From Strigamia acuminata (lineage: Eukaryota; Arthropoda; Chilopoda; Geophilomorpha; Linotaeniidae), in NCBI GenBank assembly GCA_949358305.1, contig OX442324.1:3044001-3108000 (forward strand): DNA of 64,000 nucleotides, given 5' to 3'. A program made the position numbers and the translations under genes. This document shows positions 1 to 11,675 of the stretch, one piece after another (the stretch's first letter is position 1; every line of letters begins with the position of its first letter). The notes beneath the pieces were generated by a model. It was not told where the DNA came from. It was given only the letters and a program-made list of their open reading frames with translations, and made no database searches.

Positions 1-366
1 TATTACATATCAGGTGATCAATGATGTCATGTAAAAGTCTACACATGTTGTCAATTTTATAAAATAGAGTTAAAATTCTCACACTCAAAATTAAAACTTA
101 AAATACACTTAAACTACAATTGTTAAAACACAAATATTTTAATTTTTGAATGCAGCTAGTGTAAACAGACTCTGCGTTGCGTTTGACTAACTTTTCCTTG
201 CATTGCATTGCGTCGCCCCTGGTGTGAACACAAGTGTGAACCTAGCTTTAGGTGCATTCAAAGTTTTCTTCTGTTTTTATTTTCTATATAAACACCAAAA
301 ATCACAGAAACAGAAACTTAGAATGCACCTATACGTATACTTTCTTACTAAGCCCTGAAATCGCAC

Positions 367-3300
367 CTTATTTCTTTTATATTCATGCTGGTACGTTTTC
401 AATATGGTTTCTGGAGTTTGCTCCAGTGTGTCATTGTCCACAACGTGTTGGGCCCAAATCACCTCGTTGCAATGGAAACAAGGCGTGAGTTTCACGGATT
501 CTTCCATCACGTGGAAAACCTCTCTAAACACAACCAACCACGCATTAGTAGTTGCAGTGAAGCTGTTAGTCCCTGTGTATTCGTGGCCTAACACGCAATT
601 GCATTCGTCTGCATGAAAAGGAAATTGCTTCACCACTTTCGGCACCAAATGAAAATAAGTCCTAGAAACGAATAAAATTTGTCAGATAAATTACTCGTAA
701 TAAGGGCATCCACAGTGGCGGCATCAGGCGTAGGTAACCTAGGCTTTAAGGACGTAATCAGGCAACTGCGTGTCTAGGGATTCGGCATTTCCAAGTTTGC
801 CTAGCTTGCTTATGTTTTCACATGCGTTCTAACCGCCAATCTGCATCTGCCCATATGTACCAAGGATAACATGGACACGTAGCCGTGTGTTATTTCCTAT
901 TGATTCGTTGTTCTGTGCGCTGATTGGATGACAGCAATCACGTGTCATGCTTTGCTTGCCAACTAAGCATGTTTGTTACCTGTTGTCATCCCAGGATCCA
1001 TTGCACCATTGGTGGATACGTGTCCTTGTTATCCTTGGTTCATGCTTTTATTGGGGGCGCATACTTTCCGTGACATTGTTTACCGCGACATCAATGTACC
1101 GCAACAACCCATCTGCAGTGGCTGGCAGGCCCACCTTTACCATTGGGCTAACTGGGTTGCAGCCCAGGGGCGCCAGGCACAGGGGGCGCCGGGCAAGGGG
1201 CTCGATGGGCACAGAAGGGCGCTGGGCTCAGAAAAGTGCTGGGCAAGGGACGCCTGAGTTTTATTAGCCCAGGGCGCTGAAAAGTGTAAAGACGGCCCTG
1301 GTGGCTGGTACTCCCGACCACTCGCGAGATCCCGTGCCCCAACTGCCTTGGGAGAGGGGAGGTACATACCGCCTTTCCACTCCAGAGGTGGTTCCAAGCC
1401 TATCTTACACCGGCTGGAGGAGACCGAAGTCACCGCCGACCGTTTGTAGGGTGGATGAATACTGTCGAGGCTTTCATCTAAAAACCAGTAACGTTAGGTC
1501 CGTGGAAGGTCAAGGGGTTTTTAGAGTAGACAATGTCGCGCTAGATGACACGCCCCCTTTTATTAACCTGAGTAGATAAATGCCATTTTCGCGTGACTGT
1601 CTTTGAATGGCCACCGCAAACCTTAATAGTTGTTCGCTCGTCCTTTTGTAGTATTTGTTATTTAATTTCACTCGCGCGCGTATAACATTTCGAACCAAAA
1701 ATCGTCGGACATAACTTTGTAATCTAATCAATCTTCTAAGCGTAGGCAAATTGTCGTACCTGAGAAAATGCAAGTTTTTAATCAATCATTGGGAGATGAA
1801 GGGCCCGTTCATGGATTAAAATTACTTTCTTAAAATCTCCATTGTAGTTTCCTGTAATCCAGTTCCTGAAATGAAATTCGTCGTTTTGGGTGATTAAGCT
1901 TGCAAGTATGACTTAAAAACCAACCAATATCTGCAAAACTTTTCTTTCCAAGCTGTACATTTAATTTATTGGGACCAAATAAGACTTTGTAGGGCAATAG
2001 AGTAAAAACTCTAAAGGCAAATGCTACATCTGCAGTTAACTTTGAGGAATCGTAAACTCGAGCGACCAGTAGAAAGATTGCCTCCTGAAATGCCTGTAAT
2101 GAAAATCAAGACGTATGTACATTGTTTCATAAAAAGTTAATAAGTTTTGATGCGGTATACCGAATGATAATAGCTCTGGTTTGTTTCTATTGTATTAGGG
2201 CACACAGCAGAATATAACTTTTCTTCGGCTTCCAAGAATTTATTTGCATTTCCATAAGAATTAAGGCAGTCAATCAATAATGAAAGAATGTTTTCACTTT
2301 CTGATAGAAATCTAAAAAGAAAAAAAAAAACAAGCATTTGTTAGTTGACGGGGGAAAATGCCGGTTTTGTGTGCACGGAAACATTCAGGCAAGCGGAATT
2401 TTATTCTTCCAGCAGTGATGGTGCAAACAAATAAAGCCTAGTTCACATGCATGGTTATACCTTGTTTGCACCAGAAAGTTTGGGCTAGCCCAAAGTTTAA
2501 ATCTGGTTCTGGCCTGATATTGGCTTAAAAGGTTGCATTGTGATTTCGTGCGATTTTGTGTTATAACGTACAACGCATGAATTTGAAATATTTCAACTTC
2601 ATTGCGCGTTGAAGCGTTGAAGCTGATGAAACAACGCATGCATGTGAACTAGCCGTAACCAGGTCCACCTTTACCATTGGGCTAACTGGGCTGCAGCCCA
2701 GGGGCGCCGGGCACAGAGGCTCGATGGACACAGAAGGGCGCCAGGCATAGAAAAGTGCTGGGCAAGGGGCGCCTGAGTTTTATTAGCCCAGGGCGCTGAA
2801 AAGTGTAAAGACGGCCCTGGCCGTAACATGAATGACAATATAGCATACCCAACATCTCCTCAGCCATCTCTTGAGAACTGTGCGGCATTGAGAGTTCTTG
2901 CAAATGCTATATTGTCGTTCACTTCATTTAATAAACCTACCTCATAGATTCTGAAGAAATTTTCGGGTAAATTACATCGTCTTCTCCAACTAATAAAGGA
3001 GAATTCGAGCAGATAGTTACATTACTTCCAAACGGAGAATGAGTTGTAACAACAAGAACATGTCGCCTAAATATAAACATTTGCAGCTGGTGGTAGAGAT
3101 TTTGAATGGATATATTAATATTACCCTGGAGGAAGCATGAGGGAACTTCCAGTTGTGCCTGCTGTTTTTAATGTCAAGATCACTTCAATGGGCATTTGCC
3201 TTTGCCAATCAAAAGTCTCCACTATGAGATATCCTTTGGTAAAATCGTTTTCAGTTTTTTCAACTAAATTGTAGGAGAAAATGCTTGTGAAAGAATCATA

Positions 3301-6300
3301 TCTTGCAGGTGCCATGTTTAGTTTATTGGCAAATACTCCACAGACAGAGAATGAAATGAAGATCTCAGTTTTATCAAGACTTTCTGAAACTATGCGAAGC
3401 GTTACCAAAATACAGTATATATTTTTTCTCCCAAATCAGAGTCTTACATATGTAGAAAGGAATTCCATCATTGATGCACTGAACTTGTTGACCCATTGAT
3501 GCAGAAAGTGATTTAACTGATGATTTTCTTTGTACCACTTTCATGTCTACAAGTTTATACCAATAATTATATTGTGATGGTTTATGAAACACACAAAGAC
3601 TTCTGTTCAAGATAAATAAAATGTGAAATAATGTTCCATTCAACTTGATTGATTGCTGAACCTAAAACACTTGCAGAAATCCTCAAAGTTAATCCACTGG
3701 ACTTGAATAGTCTCACAATACTTGGACACATCTTTTCTCATGTCTCTCTTCATTCTCAAGTTGAATATAGGGTTTTTAATTGTACTAAATTCCCTATCTC
3801 TAGGACCCACATCTTTTTTATCTTCTATTATTTCAGAAATTGACCATGGTAAGAACAATCCTATGCATTTGGTTTGATTGTTTATATCTGAAATTAATAT
3901 TTTTTTTAAAAAAAAAATGATAATGAAGAACAATTGAAATTTTTTACTCATATAGTTTTCATCCCACAAATGTCTTCTGATTAACTTCCATGATGGAATT
4001 TCATCATTTGATTGAGGCGCTAGCAATGGCACAGTTCTCACTTCACTAACATAAATTGAATGTCTCATTTTGTTTGAAAAATTCAAAGCTTGAAGGATAG
4101 TATTCATTTGTTGCTAAAGAGTATGAGAAAATAAATATAAGAAATGTCCAGCTCCTAGCTCAGAAAATATGAGCTCTTACACTTTGTTTAGTCATGTTAT
4201 CCTGTGAGTAAGTATGCAATTCAGCAAAAGCAGCAACACATGCTGGATTGTGCTCAATATTTATTTGTCCTTCTAGGGTTTTTAACATGGTTTTTTTAAG
4301 ACTGTCTCTTTCATTTTCCATCTGAAATGGCCATTCATATTTGGGACAACATGCTAACAAGATTTCCCATACTTTTGGTTGGTAATGGCGACTGAAAAAC
4401 ATCTAGTTCAATAACTCGATAATACCCCGTTTGCGACAGAAAATTTTGGCTATCCTAACATTAAAAAATCTAGCTTAAATTTTTTAAACCAGATAATTCT
4501 AATCCAGTTGTATGAACTAGATAATTGCCAAAGAACCACATAACTGCCCAGAACACTTTCCACAATTCCGTGGACAGCATGATCAGTCGATTTGTTTATT
4601 GCCGCGCTTCTTAACCGGTCGGCCACGCACCCCCTGGGAGTGCGAGGCCACTTCGGAAAAATGTTTAATATATAGGGTGTCCCAAAAATAACGCCAGATT
4701 TGAATTAGCAGCCATTTGTGCAGTAAATTGTTGGCAACCCTGAAACAACAACGATTTGACAGCTGAAAGTTTAGGGTTTTATCTGCCGAAATTGGATTAT
4801 ATTGATGTGGCCAATATGTGGTTTCAACAAGACGGTGCCACATGCCATATTGCCATACAACCATGGAAACAATTCAATTACTGCATGAGACATCACTGGT
4901 TTCGGTGATCAGAATTGGCCCCCTTTTTCTTGCACCGTCTTGTTGAAACCACATATTGGCCACATCAATATAATCCAATTTCGGCAGATAAAACCCTAAA
5001 CTTTTAGCTGTCAAATCGTTGTTGTTTCAGGGTTGCCAACAATTTACTGCACAAATGGCGGCTAATTCAAATCTTGCGTTATTTTTGGGACACCCTTTAT
5101 AATATTTTTCTTTGATAAGGGGTGCTAGCACAGATTTTAAAAGTCAAGTGGCTGCCGACTGTTATAAAGGTTAAGAACCAGGGAGCCTATTGACTACATG
5201 TGGTTGTTTTAGTTCTTGGTGCGAACAAGATTTAAGAAAATTAGCATTTTTATTACTAATTTGTAATGTGTTCAGGCATCCATCCTGTTAAAGGTTCAAT
5301 TGCTGAAAAATCTCTTGGATCAGACAACTGATATCTAGAAAACAAACAAACAAACAAGATAATTATTATATTTGACTCTGACTTTGTCTTTGACTTACTC
5401 CAAAGAAGCCAATTTGAGTAGTGCCTTAACTAAAATTGCTGGCCACAACTCTTGGGCTTTCTGAGAGAATGGCAGAAGACATCTTCCATCTAATGACATT
5501 GGAAAATAGTCATCCACATAAATTTTTCTCCAACACCCCTTCATATAAAGTGATGAAATGTAAATAGTGTAATCAACAACTGACAAGAAATGTGTATCCT
5601 ACCATCCAAAATAACCTAACAACATATTTTCCCCATGGATTATAAGCTGGTTGATGAGGAATCCTGCCAGCCTTACACAAAGAATATATATGATGCCATG
5701 GTTTCCAAACAGCACTTTCAGTTGGAGTGTAGATGTTAAGAATAGATTCAGGTAAAAGATGACTTTTTCTGACTGATAGGTTAACCAGAGTTACAATTTG
5801 GCTTATTATAAGCCTCATAAGCTAAAAGTTAAATAAAAACAAATAAATAAATTCTTTATAAATGTTTTTCATGATTGTAACAATGCTACTACCTCATTCT
5901 GGACTAAGTGTTTGTTTGGTGTTACTAAATCAAAATCAATATTTTGGTTTTCCACAATACAAAGAAGCTGAAAATCAGGTTTTGCTAATTGAACAAAAAA
6001 AAAAATTTTAAATGTTGGAGTTACTCACTTTTGGATGTATAAGATCTGAAGGTCTTTTCCATGTTGCAGTTCCAAACATTGCAGGGAACCAGTCATTTCC
6101 ATCTGGGTCTTCAAAGGAATTTAACTAGTGAAAATTAATATTTTAATTTGTTTGCTTATACATTTTGGAATATTAATTGTACTACTGACTTCTTTTTTTG
6201 AAGAGGTAAACACGTGTGAATCCTTAATTTTGAAGGAATAAAAAATATGAAAACTATTAATATCATTTTTTGTTTTTATTTTTAAAAAAAAATATCTTTT

Positions 6301-6396
6301 GGTCAAATCAATTTCTCATACCCATTTCTCATTATTTAAGTCATTATCATTCCATTCAGACCATGATGGAAGGTGTTGCCAGTCATGGTTTTTCAT
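367..6396 (-). CDS. ADGB: Androglobin (calpain-like + permuted globin + IQ motif), 5' 17 exons, 3' end outside window
   Basis: Seventeen exons join in phase into 867 codons without a stop: 6396-6322, 6124-6029, 5967-5893, 5821-5603, 5538-5399, 5334-5257, 4391-4181, 4113-3948, 3824-3662, 3602-3448, 3389-3125, 3066-2941, 2311-2161, 2093-1940, 1865-1826, 1759-1568, 661-367. The start ATG at 6396 opens a Trp-rich N-terminus ([15 protein letters not shown]). Exons 3-6 form the calpain-like domain ([52 protein letters not shown]). A PSWKLIRR block, the globin-like stretch (exons 12-14) and an IQ-like helix ([14 protein letters not shown]) follow in the order known for androglobin. The last exon ([17 protein letters not shown]) also matches the family. 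No GxCW calpain active-site cysteine is visible, so proteolytic activity is doubtful. Androglobin is linked to cilia and sperm in vertebrates. The 1940 donor (GTTTTG) is weak and the least certain junction. Confidence 0.88.
1126..1300. mobile_element. Short non-autonomous hAT element, copy A
   Basis: A 175-bp element in an androglobin intron. It begins CAGGCCCACCTTTACC and ends GACGGCCCTG, so the ends are imperfect inverted repeats of the hAT CAGGGCCG type. It is flanked by a perfect 8-bp target duplication, GTGGCTGG at 1118-1125 and 1301-1308. It has no coding capacity. It is closely similar to the copy at 2660-2819. Confidence 0.88.
2660..2819. mobile_element. Short non-autonomous hAT element, copy B
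   Basis: A 160-bp relative of the 1126-1300 element in the same orientation, with the same GC-rich core (CAGCCCAGGGGCGCC) and the same GACGGCCCTG end. It is flanked by a perfect 8-bp duplication, GCCGTAAC at 2652-2659 and 2820-2827. Compared with copy A it lacks a short internal GC-rich stretch. Confidence 0.88.
4597..5182. mobile_element. Non-autonomous hAT-like element carrying a nested mariner fold-back
   Basis: The ends CGCTTCTTAACC (about 4599) and GGTTAAGAACCAGGG (about 5167-5182) are inverted repeats. The flanks GTTTATTG and GCCTATTG look like a decayed 8-bp duplication. The body is split at a TA by the palindromic mariner at 4674-5097. A related left end lies at 26953-27046. It sits in the androglobin intron between exons 6 and 7. 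Confidence 0.6.
4674..5097. mobile_element. Fold-back (palindromic) mariner derivative
   Basis: Two arms of about 190 bp (4674-4862 and 4928-5097) are near-perfect inverted copies starting GGGTGTCCCAAAAATAACGC and flanked by TA. The left arm continues into a fragment of mariner-type transposase ([13 protein letters not shown], then LLHET in another frame), including the conserved QQDGA around the second catalytic Asp. The right arm repeats the transposase 3' half inverted. The structure is a rearranged, dead element able to form a long hairpin. Confidence 0.8.
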
Positions 6397-7022
6397 ATTA
6401 AATTTTGAAAATTCCCTACTTTTTGTGTTTCATTTGGAACTTGTTTTGAAGGTTTCAACAATATTATTCGATTTTTCTAAAAAAATATAAATCGATTTCG
6501 ATTTTTACTCGATTTGTGATATCACACCATTGTTAATCAATGAATGCGCAATAGAAATCTATTTTTATAAAAATTAAAAAAAAAATTGATGATTTTAACC
6601 TTGTGAAATAAAATCTCAGAACGAAGGCCTATAAATGACTTAATTTGATATTTTTGGAAAGAAAATTGAAAGAATTAAAAAAAAAACTTGATTTTGAATT
6701 ATGGTACAAATCGTACAAATAGTACAATTTCCACATCACATTTTATTCATAGAGACCCACTTGATTGGGCAAAAAAGGTGAAACCATAGTGAAATCGCCA
6801 GAAATTATGCGAAGGGAGAATGAGGCAAAACTTTGAAGGTCATGGACCAAGGCCAAGATTAAGGTAGAAAGGGAAAAAATGTCCTCAAGGCAGTTTTTCC
6901 TAACCAATGACGGATCTATAGCCACGTGTAATCCCAAACATCCACGTCATCTTTAAATGTAAACGCATAAAAGGGAAAACCAAGACAACTCAAAGTCAAC
7001 AGCTTCAAACAAAACCCCAACG
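6397..7022. other. Intergenic, divergent promoter space between androglobin and the secreted repeat protein
   Basis: AT-rich spacer between the androglobin start (minus strand) and the plus-strand gene at 7023. A TATA-like CATAAAAGG lies near 6967, about 55 bp upstream of the plus-strand ATG. I see no other gene. Confidence 0.55.
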
Positions 7023-9091
7023 ATGGGGAGCTACACTTTATTGCTGGTAAGAAATCATTTTATTTAACAAACTATTTCTTATTCTTATTATCACTAAGTT
7101 AGAAATTTCAAATTTACATCTATCTATATCTATGTATATTTATTGTTTTCAGCTTTTGGGTCTTGGAGTTGCTTTTGCAACAGCCAAACCCTTTGAAACA
7201 ACTACAACTGCAAAGCCAGTTGCTCTTTCCTCCTCCAAGGCCCCTTTGACAACTTCATTTGCCCATGAAGCATCATCAACTGCCCCACCATCACTTGTAA
7301 ATGAAAATGAAAACCTTCCACCACCTTCATTAACCTTCAACAGAGGCATGCACATTCTTCCACCAATGGGTTTCCCAAAGCCTACACTTTTCCCAGAATC
7401 AGGTTTGTGCTTTGTCGATGACAATTCTTTTTAGTTTGAAAACAATTCTTCTAGTTAGAATAGTCATTAGATTTAAGTTGTAAATGGAAAGGAAAAATGA
7501 CTTGTGTGTTTCAAGGTAAACTAGTTGGTAACATTTATTTCTTCCTGGTACAAGGTCATCTGAAAGGATGTAAATTAGATCAAACTTTGTATGCATATTC
7601 AATCTTGCAGAGTAATTATGGCATTATATAAAAAAAATTGTTTGCTTGCATTATGCAGATGTACTTCCATGGAGACACAGCAACATGAGACTAATCCCAA
7701 TCACTCCTCATGAGAGATTTCAATATGAAATTGTCAAGGAGGAGAGAGAAAGGCAAGAAGATCCTACTGAAGAGCAGACAGAAAAAACAGTTGAAGATGT
7801 TGAAAAGGAAGTCACTTCAGACAGGAGAATGATCACACCTAGTGATAAACCAACAACACAGGAAGATGAATCAATGGTGCAACAACCTCAAGATAAGATG
7901 GAGTTGTCACAAGAGCAGATGAGAAAGATGCAAACAATGGCACCAATTCGTATTATGGGCACTTCTGTGAATCCTTCATTTAGAATGGAGCCAATGTTTA
8001 GAAGACAAGATCAAGGCCAGAGAGAGATGCCAGGCCAATTTGAGATGTTCAGGAGAATAAGGGTTGAAAATGGAGAACCCGAAGAGTTTATGATGAGAAG
8101 GGAACCAATGGAAGATAGAGGGTTTGATGAGTTTATGAGGAGAAGAGAGCAAATGGAAAATAGAGGACCTGATGAGTTTATGATGAGAAGAGAGCCAATG
8201 GAAAACAGTGAGTACCATGATATGATGAGACCACGACAAATGGGAGGACCAATGCAAGGAGAAATGCAAGGAGAAAGAATGGGACAACATGAAGGACCAA
8301 TGGAAGGAGAAAGAATGGGACAACATGAAGGACCAATGGAAGGAGAAAGAATGAGACAACATGAAGGACCAATGGAAGGAGAAAGAATGGGACAACATGA
8401 AGGACCAATGGAAGGAGAAATGCAAGGAGAAAGAATGGGACAACATGAAGGATCAATGGGACAGCATGAAGGATCAATGGGACAACATGAAGGATTAATG
8501 GGACAACATGAAGGATCAATGGGACAACATGAAGGATCAATGGGACAACATGAAGGACCAATGGAAGGGGAAATTCAAGAAGAAAGAATGGGACAAAATG
8601 AAGGCCCACAGGTAGATATGAGAGAAAATGAAGAACCAGATCCAGAAATGAGTCCTGAAGAAGAAATGCATCCAGATTCACAGCCTGAAATGAGACCAGG
8701 TCAAGAAATGCAACCAAATGAAGATTCAGACCCAGGAATGAGACCAGATGAAGAAATGCAACCTAATGAAGGTCCAGAGCCAGGAATGAGACCAGATGAA
8801 GAAATGCAACCTAATGAAGGTCCAGAGCCAGGAATGAGACCAGATGAAGAACCAGAGCAAAACCAAGAACCAGAAATGACAAAAGAGAATGACGAAGAGC
8901 CCAAAATAAAAGAAGCGAAAGAAAGCGAGCCGAAAAATGAGAGGCCGTTGGAAATGGAAGAAAAATACCCTGAGAAAAATTTGTCTGAAGATGATGATGC
9001 AAATATGGTTGAGAGTTACCAAGACATGTGGAGAGGAAATATGGATATTTATAAAGACTCACCTGAAATTCCTAGAATGATGGTGTGGTAG
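7023..9091 (+). CDS. Secreted Met/Glu/Pro-rich repeat protein, function unknown
   Basis: Three exons (7023-7046, 7153-7402, 7659-9091) give 568 residues. Exon 1 codes MGSYTLLL and exon 2 completes a signal peptide (LLGLGVAFATA). A Thr/Ser/Pro-rich stretch follows, then an acidic region. From about residue 290 there are tandem repeats: GPMEGERMGQHE units, then GSMGQHE units, then EPGMRPDEEMQPNEG units. There is no cysteine in the repeat part and no known enzyme domain. Composition suggests a disordered extracellular, egg-shell, silk or cement-type protein, but that is inference. The tiny first exon splitting the signal peptide is shared with the Gly-rich genes at 13.6 and 15.3 kb. A polyadenylation signal AATAAA follows at about 9103. 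Confidence 0.8.
8250..8575 (+). repeat. Coding minisatellite (GPMEGERMGQHE / GSMGQHE)
   Basis: Tandem in-frame repeats inside the preceding gene. A 36-bp unit (AAAGAATGGGACAACATGAA plus GGACCAATGGAAGGAG) is repeated about five times, then collapses to a 21-bp unit (GGATCAATGGGACAACATGAA) repeated about six times. Near identity between units indicates recent expansion or homogenisation. Confidence 0.9.
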
Positions 9092-10210
9092 GTAAGATTT
9101 GAATAAAAGATTACGGAGAGGAAAAAGTGGATTAAAAATGTGATTATTTTCCTTTGTGATAGATTCTTCTTGTAAACTACTTGTCAAACCATGATTTAGT
9201 CATATAAGCAACAAACTAAGTGAAAAACTGGGAAACCAAGAGACATGACAGAGCTGAGCCAAGCGGGCATTTTGGATTTTTGACCTTATCTTTTTTATTC
9301 TTATTTTGTTTCTGCAATGTATTTTTTTTTGTTTAATAAAAAGAAGTCTAATGCTATCTGTAGAAAAAGCAAAACTTTATCCATTCAAAACAACTCATTT
9401 TTTTAACACAATGTAGAAAAAGAAAAAGTAGTTAAAATCTTTTCATATTCCACACGAGAGGTCAGCACCGTTTTGCCTCAATCTTTGAAGTAATGGCGCA
9501 TCAAGGTACTTTGGAGCTCTGAGCACTGGTACGAAATGGGGGCCCCAAATTTATATTCAGAAAACTAAAGATAATTTTGTTTTTTTAATTTTATTTTTGT
9601 ATTTTTCGTTATCTGATCGATCAAAACGGGCCTCTTTTTGATTAAAGTAAAATGTCTTATGTTCAACTTGCTGCAATAGGTTTTTGTGACATCTGTTGTT
9701 GTAATGTGGAATTTATTTGGTAACATAGTCTTGCCATTGGTTTTTGGCGTAACAATGGAGATCTGCGACATTCGTAATAATAATACCAAATGATATAAAC
9801 TGAATACACTTGTGTTGTTGCAAAAACAGCCACATTCATACCATTCATACCGGATCGTGTGGAACTGAAGGATGCCAGCGGATAGTGAAAAGTCCAGTAC
9901 AGTTTAACTTCATATTTCACCATACTCCAGTCCAAATTGATCATCCGTGTTATTCCAACCCCTAAATATGATCATTTGAAACAACTCCGCTTCTTGTTTT
10001 TTCTTTTCTTTTAAATTTCGAGGTTTGTTTTTCCTCGTTGCCCCAGTAACTAGCATTCCATTATGGAACAGTTTAACTTCTAACATTTAGGGTTGATATA
10101 GAATACTTTTTTCGTAGCAATCAGGATTTAGGCAGGCTCAACATGAGGCGTAACCACAGCAAACGAAAATTTCCATTCCAAATGGCTAAAAATTCTTCAG
10201 CGGAATAGAT
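9092..10210. other. Intergenic spacer, no gene recognised
   Basis: AT-rich sequence with the 3' UTR of the upstream gene (AATAAA near 9103 and 9338) and no supported coding region. ORFs on the minus strand at 9565-9944 have no recognisable domain and no splice context. Confidence 0.5.
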
Positions 10211-11675
10211 ATGGAGAAACTAAAAGACGTGGCTTTGAAAGCAGTTTTGGATTGCGTCTTCCAATGGCGGGTGGAACAAATTCACGATGAGGAACAACTC
10301 TTACTAACCACATTAGTATTGATCAGTTACTTGGAAAAACTACGTAAGTGACACCCGGATGTGCGAATTTACATTTCATAATTATCAATCGACACGATCT
10401 GATTTAGCACACAATGTCCGTGACGAAATACTGGCCAGGTCCAATTTGATGCGTTTTTGGCGGCACAATGGTCATCGCGTGCCACCAGAGGCGCGGTTCA
10501 TTGCCCTATTTTTACACGAAGAACTCAAACAACTCGTAATGGAATTCATATGTGAAAATTTTGATTTTGGATTTTTACTACACGTTTGCGGCCACAAATT
10601 AAGAGTGAGTAGGAAAATTCGTCATTTTTGTTGGTGTTTGGTTCTAATTGTATCTAACTTTGCGTAGAATGTGACCGATCTAAAACTGCCCGAGACGAAT
10701 TTACTGACAGTGAGCGTGTGCGCAGAAATGTGCCAGCTCATGCCGAATGTGCAGAGGTTGGATCTTTCCGAGTGTGTTTACGCAGAAGACTCCATGATGT
10801 TCATCGCGAATCTGCCTCTTGTGACGCTTGATCCGGGACTGAGCATCACGGACGTGGGTGTCAAATACCTGTGTGGAGAAGACTCGATTGCCAAGCACAC
10901 TTTGAAGGTTCTCAAGCTCGGCAATTCGCACGTCTCGCTGGACTCGTACTGTTTGGTTTTGAAGACGATGAAGCTGATCGAGGACATGAATTGTTTTGAT
11001 TCGACGTGGTTTAACGCGCTGTCACCGAGCGAGTTGCGTCAGCAGTACAACATCAGAAAAATAGGCTTCGTCTTCTACGCCGACGCTCCCGAGGACGAGA
11101 TGGAAATAGGAGTGGCCTTGTGTCCTAAAGTAACGGAAGTTAAAATCATTTCGAACATTTTCACCCCCAAAATGCTGCACACACTGGCGAAATTTAAAGA
11201 ACTCAACACTTTGACCGTCAGCGTGTATTCGAATTCCGATGTGAACACCGACGAAGAAAATCAACTGGCCGATCAACTTTCTTTGGACAATTTGCGTTTT
11301 CCCAATTTAGTAGACTTCACACTGTACGACCGCCACGACGGTTGGATTTCTTCAGATTACTTCTTCGACATTTTGGAGATGTGCCCGAATCTGGAGAAAC
11401 TCCGACTGTCGTGGTGTGATGGCTTCAGTAACAAAATTGCCACCGAGTTAGCCAAAAAAACGGTGAACAAGAAGCTCAACCTACTGATTATCGATGCGTG
11501 TGAGCTGTTGGGCCCGTATGGCATTGCAGATCTCTTAAAAATTAAATCTCTGGTCAAATTAGAAGTGAACATGTACATTACCGAGGAGAAAAGACAACAT
11601 TTCGATTTGCATCCGGTGGAGCAAATGGCCGAAATATACGGAGTTGACTTGCAGCTCAATATTCCTGTGTATTGA
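10211..11675 (+). CDS. LRR-family protein, member 1 (445 aa, three exons)
   Basis: Exons 10211-10343, 10408-10604 and 10668-11675 join in phase (1, then 0). Exon 1 starts MEKLKDVALKAVLDCVFQW, a helical block. Exon 2 begins with LPHNVRDEIL, which looks like the LP..EIL start of an F-box-type helix but is too short to call. Exon 3 carries degenerate leucine-rich repeats (VTDLKLPE, VQRLDLSEC, LVTLDPG, LKVLKLGNSHVSL, LEKLRLSWCDGF, LNLLIIDACELLGPYGI, LVKLEVNMYITEEKRQHFD). The plan is identical in the genes at 53.6-56.0 and 56.8-58.3 kb, where exon 2 is also exactly 197 nt. An FBXL or ZYG11-like substrate-adaptor role is possible, but the family is not recognised. AATAAA lies at 11702. Confidence 0.85.

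Noticed and set aside
947-1433. GC-rich ORFs at 0.9-1.4 kb
   Set aside because: Covered partly by the hAT element and not conserved; no splice links to androglobin.
7976-9062. Minus-strand ORFs opposite the secreted repeat protein
   Set aside because: Shadows of a strongly biased coding repeat on the plus strand, which has the signal peptide, introns and polyadenylation signal.
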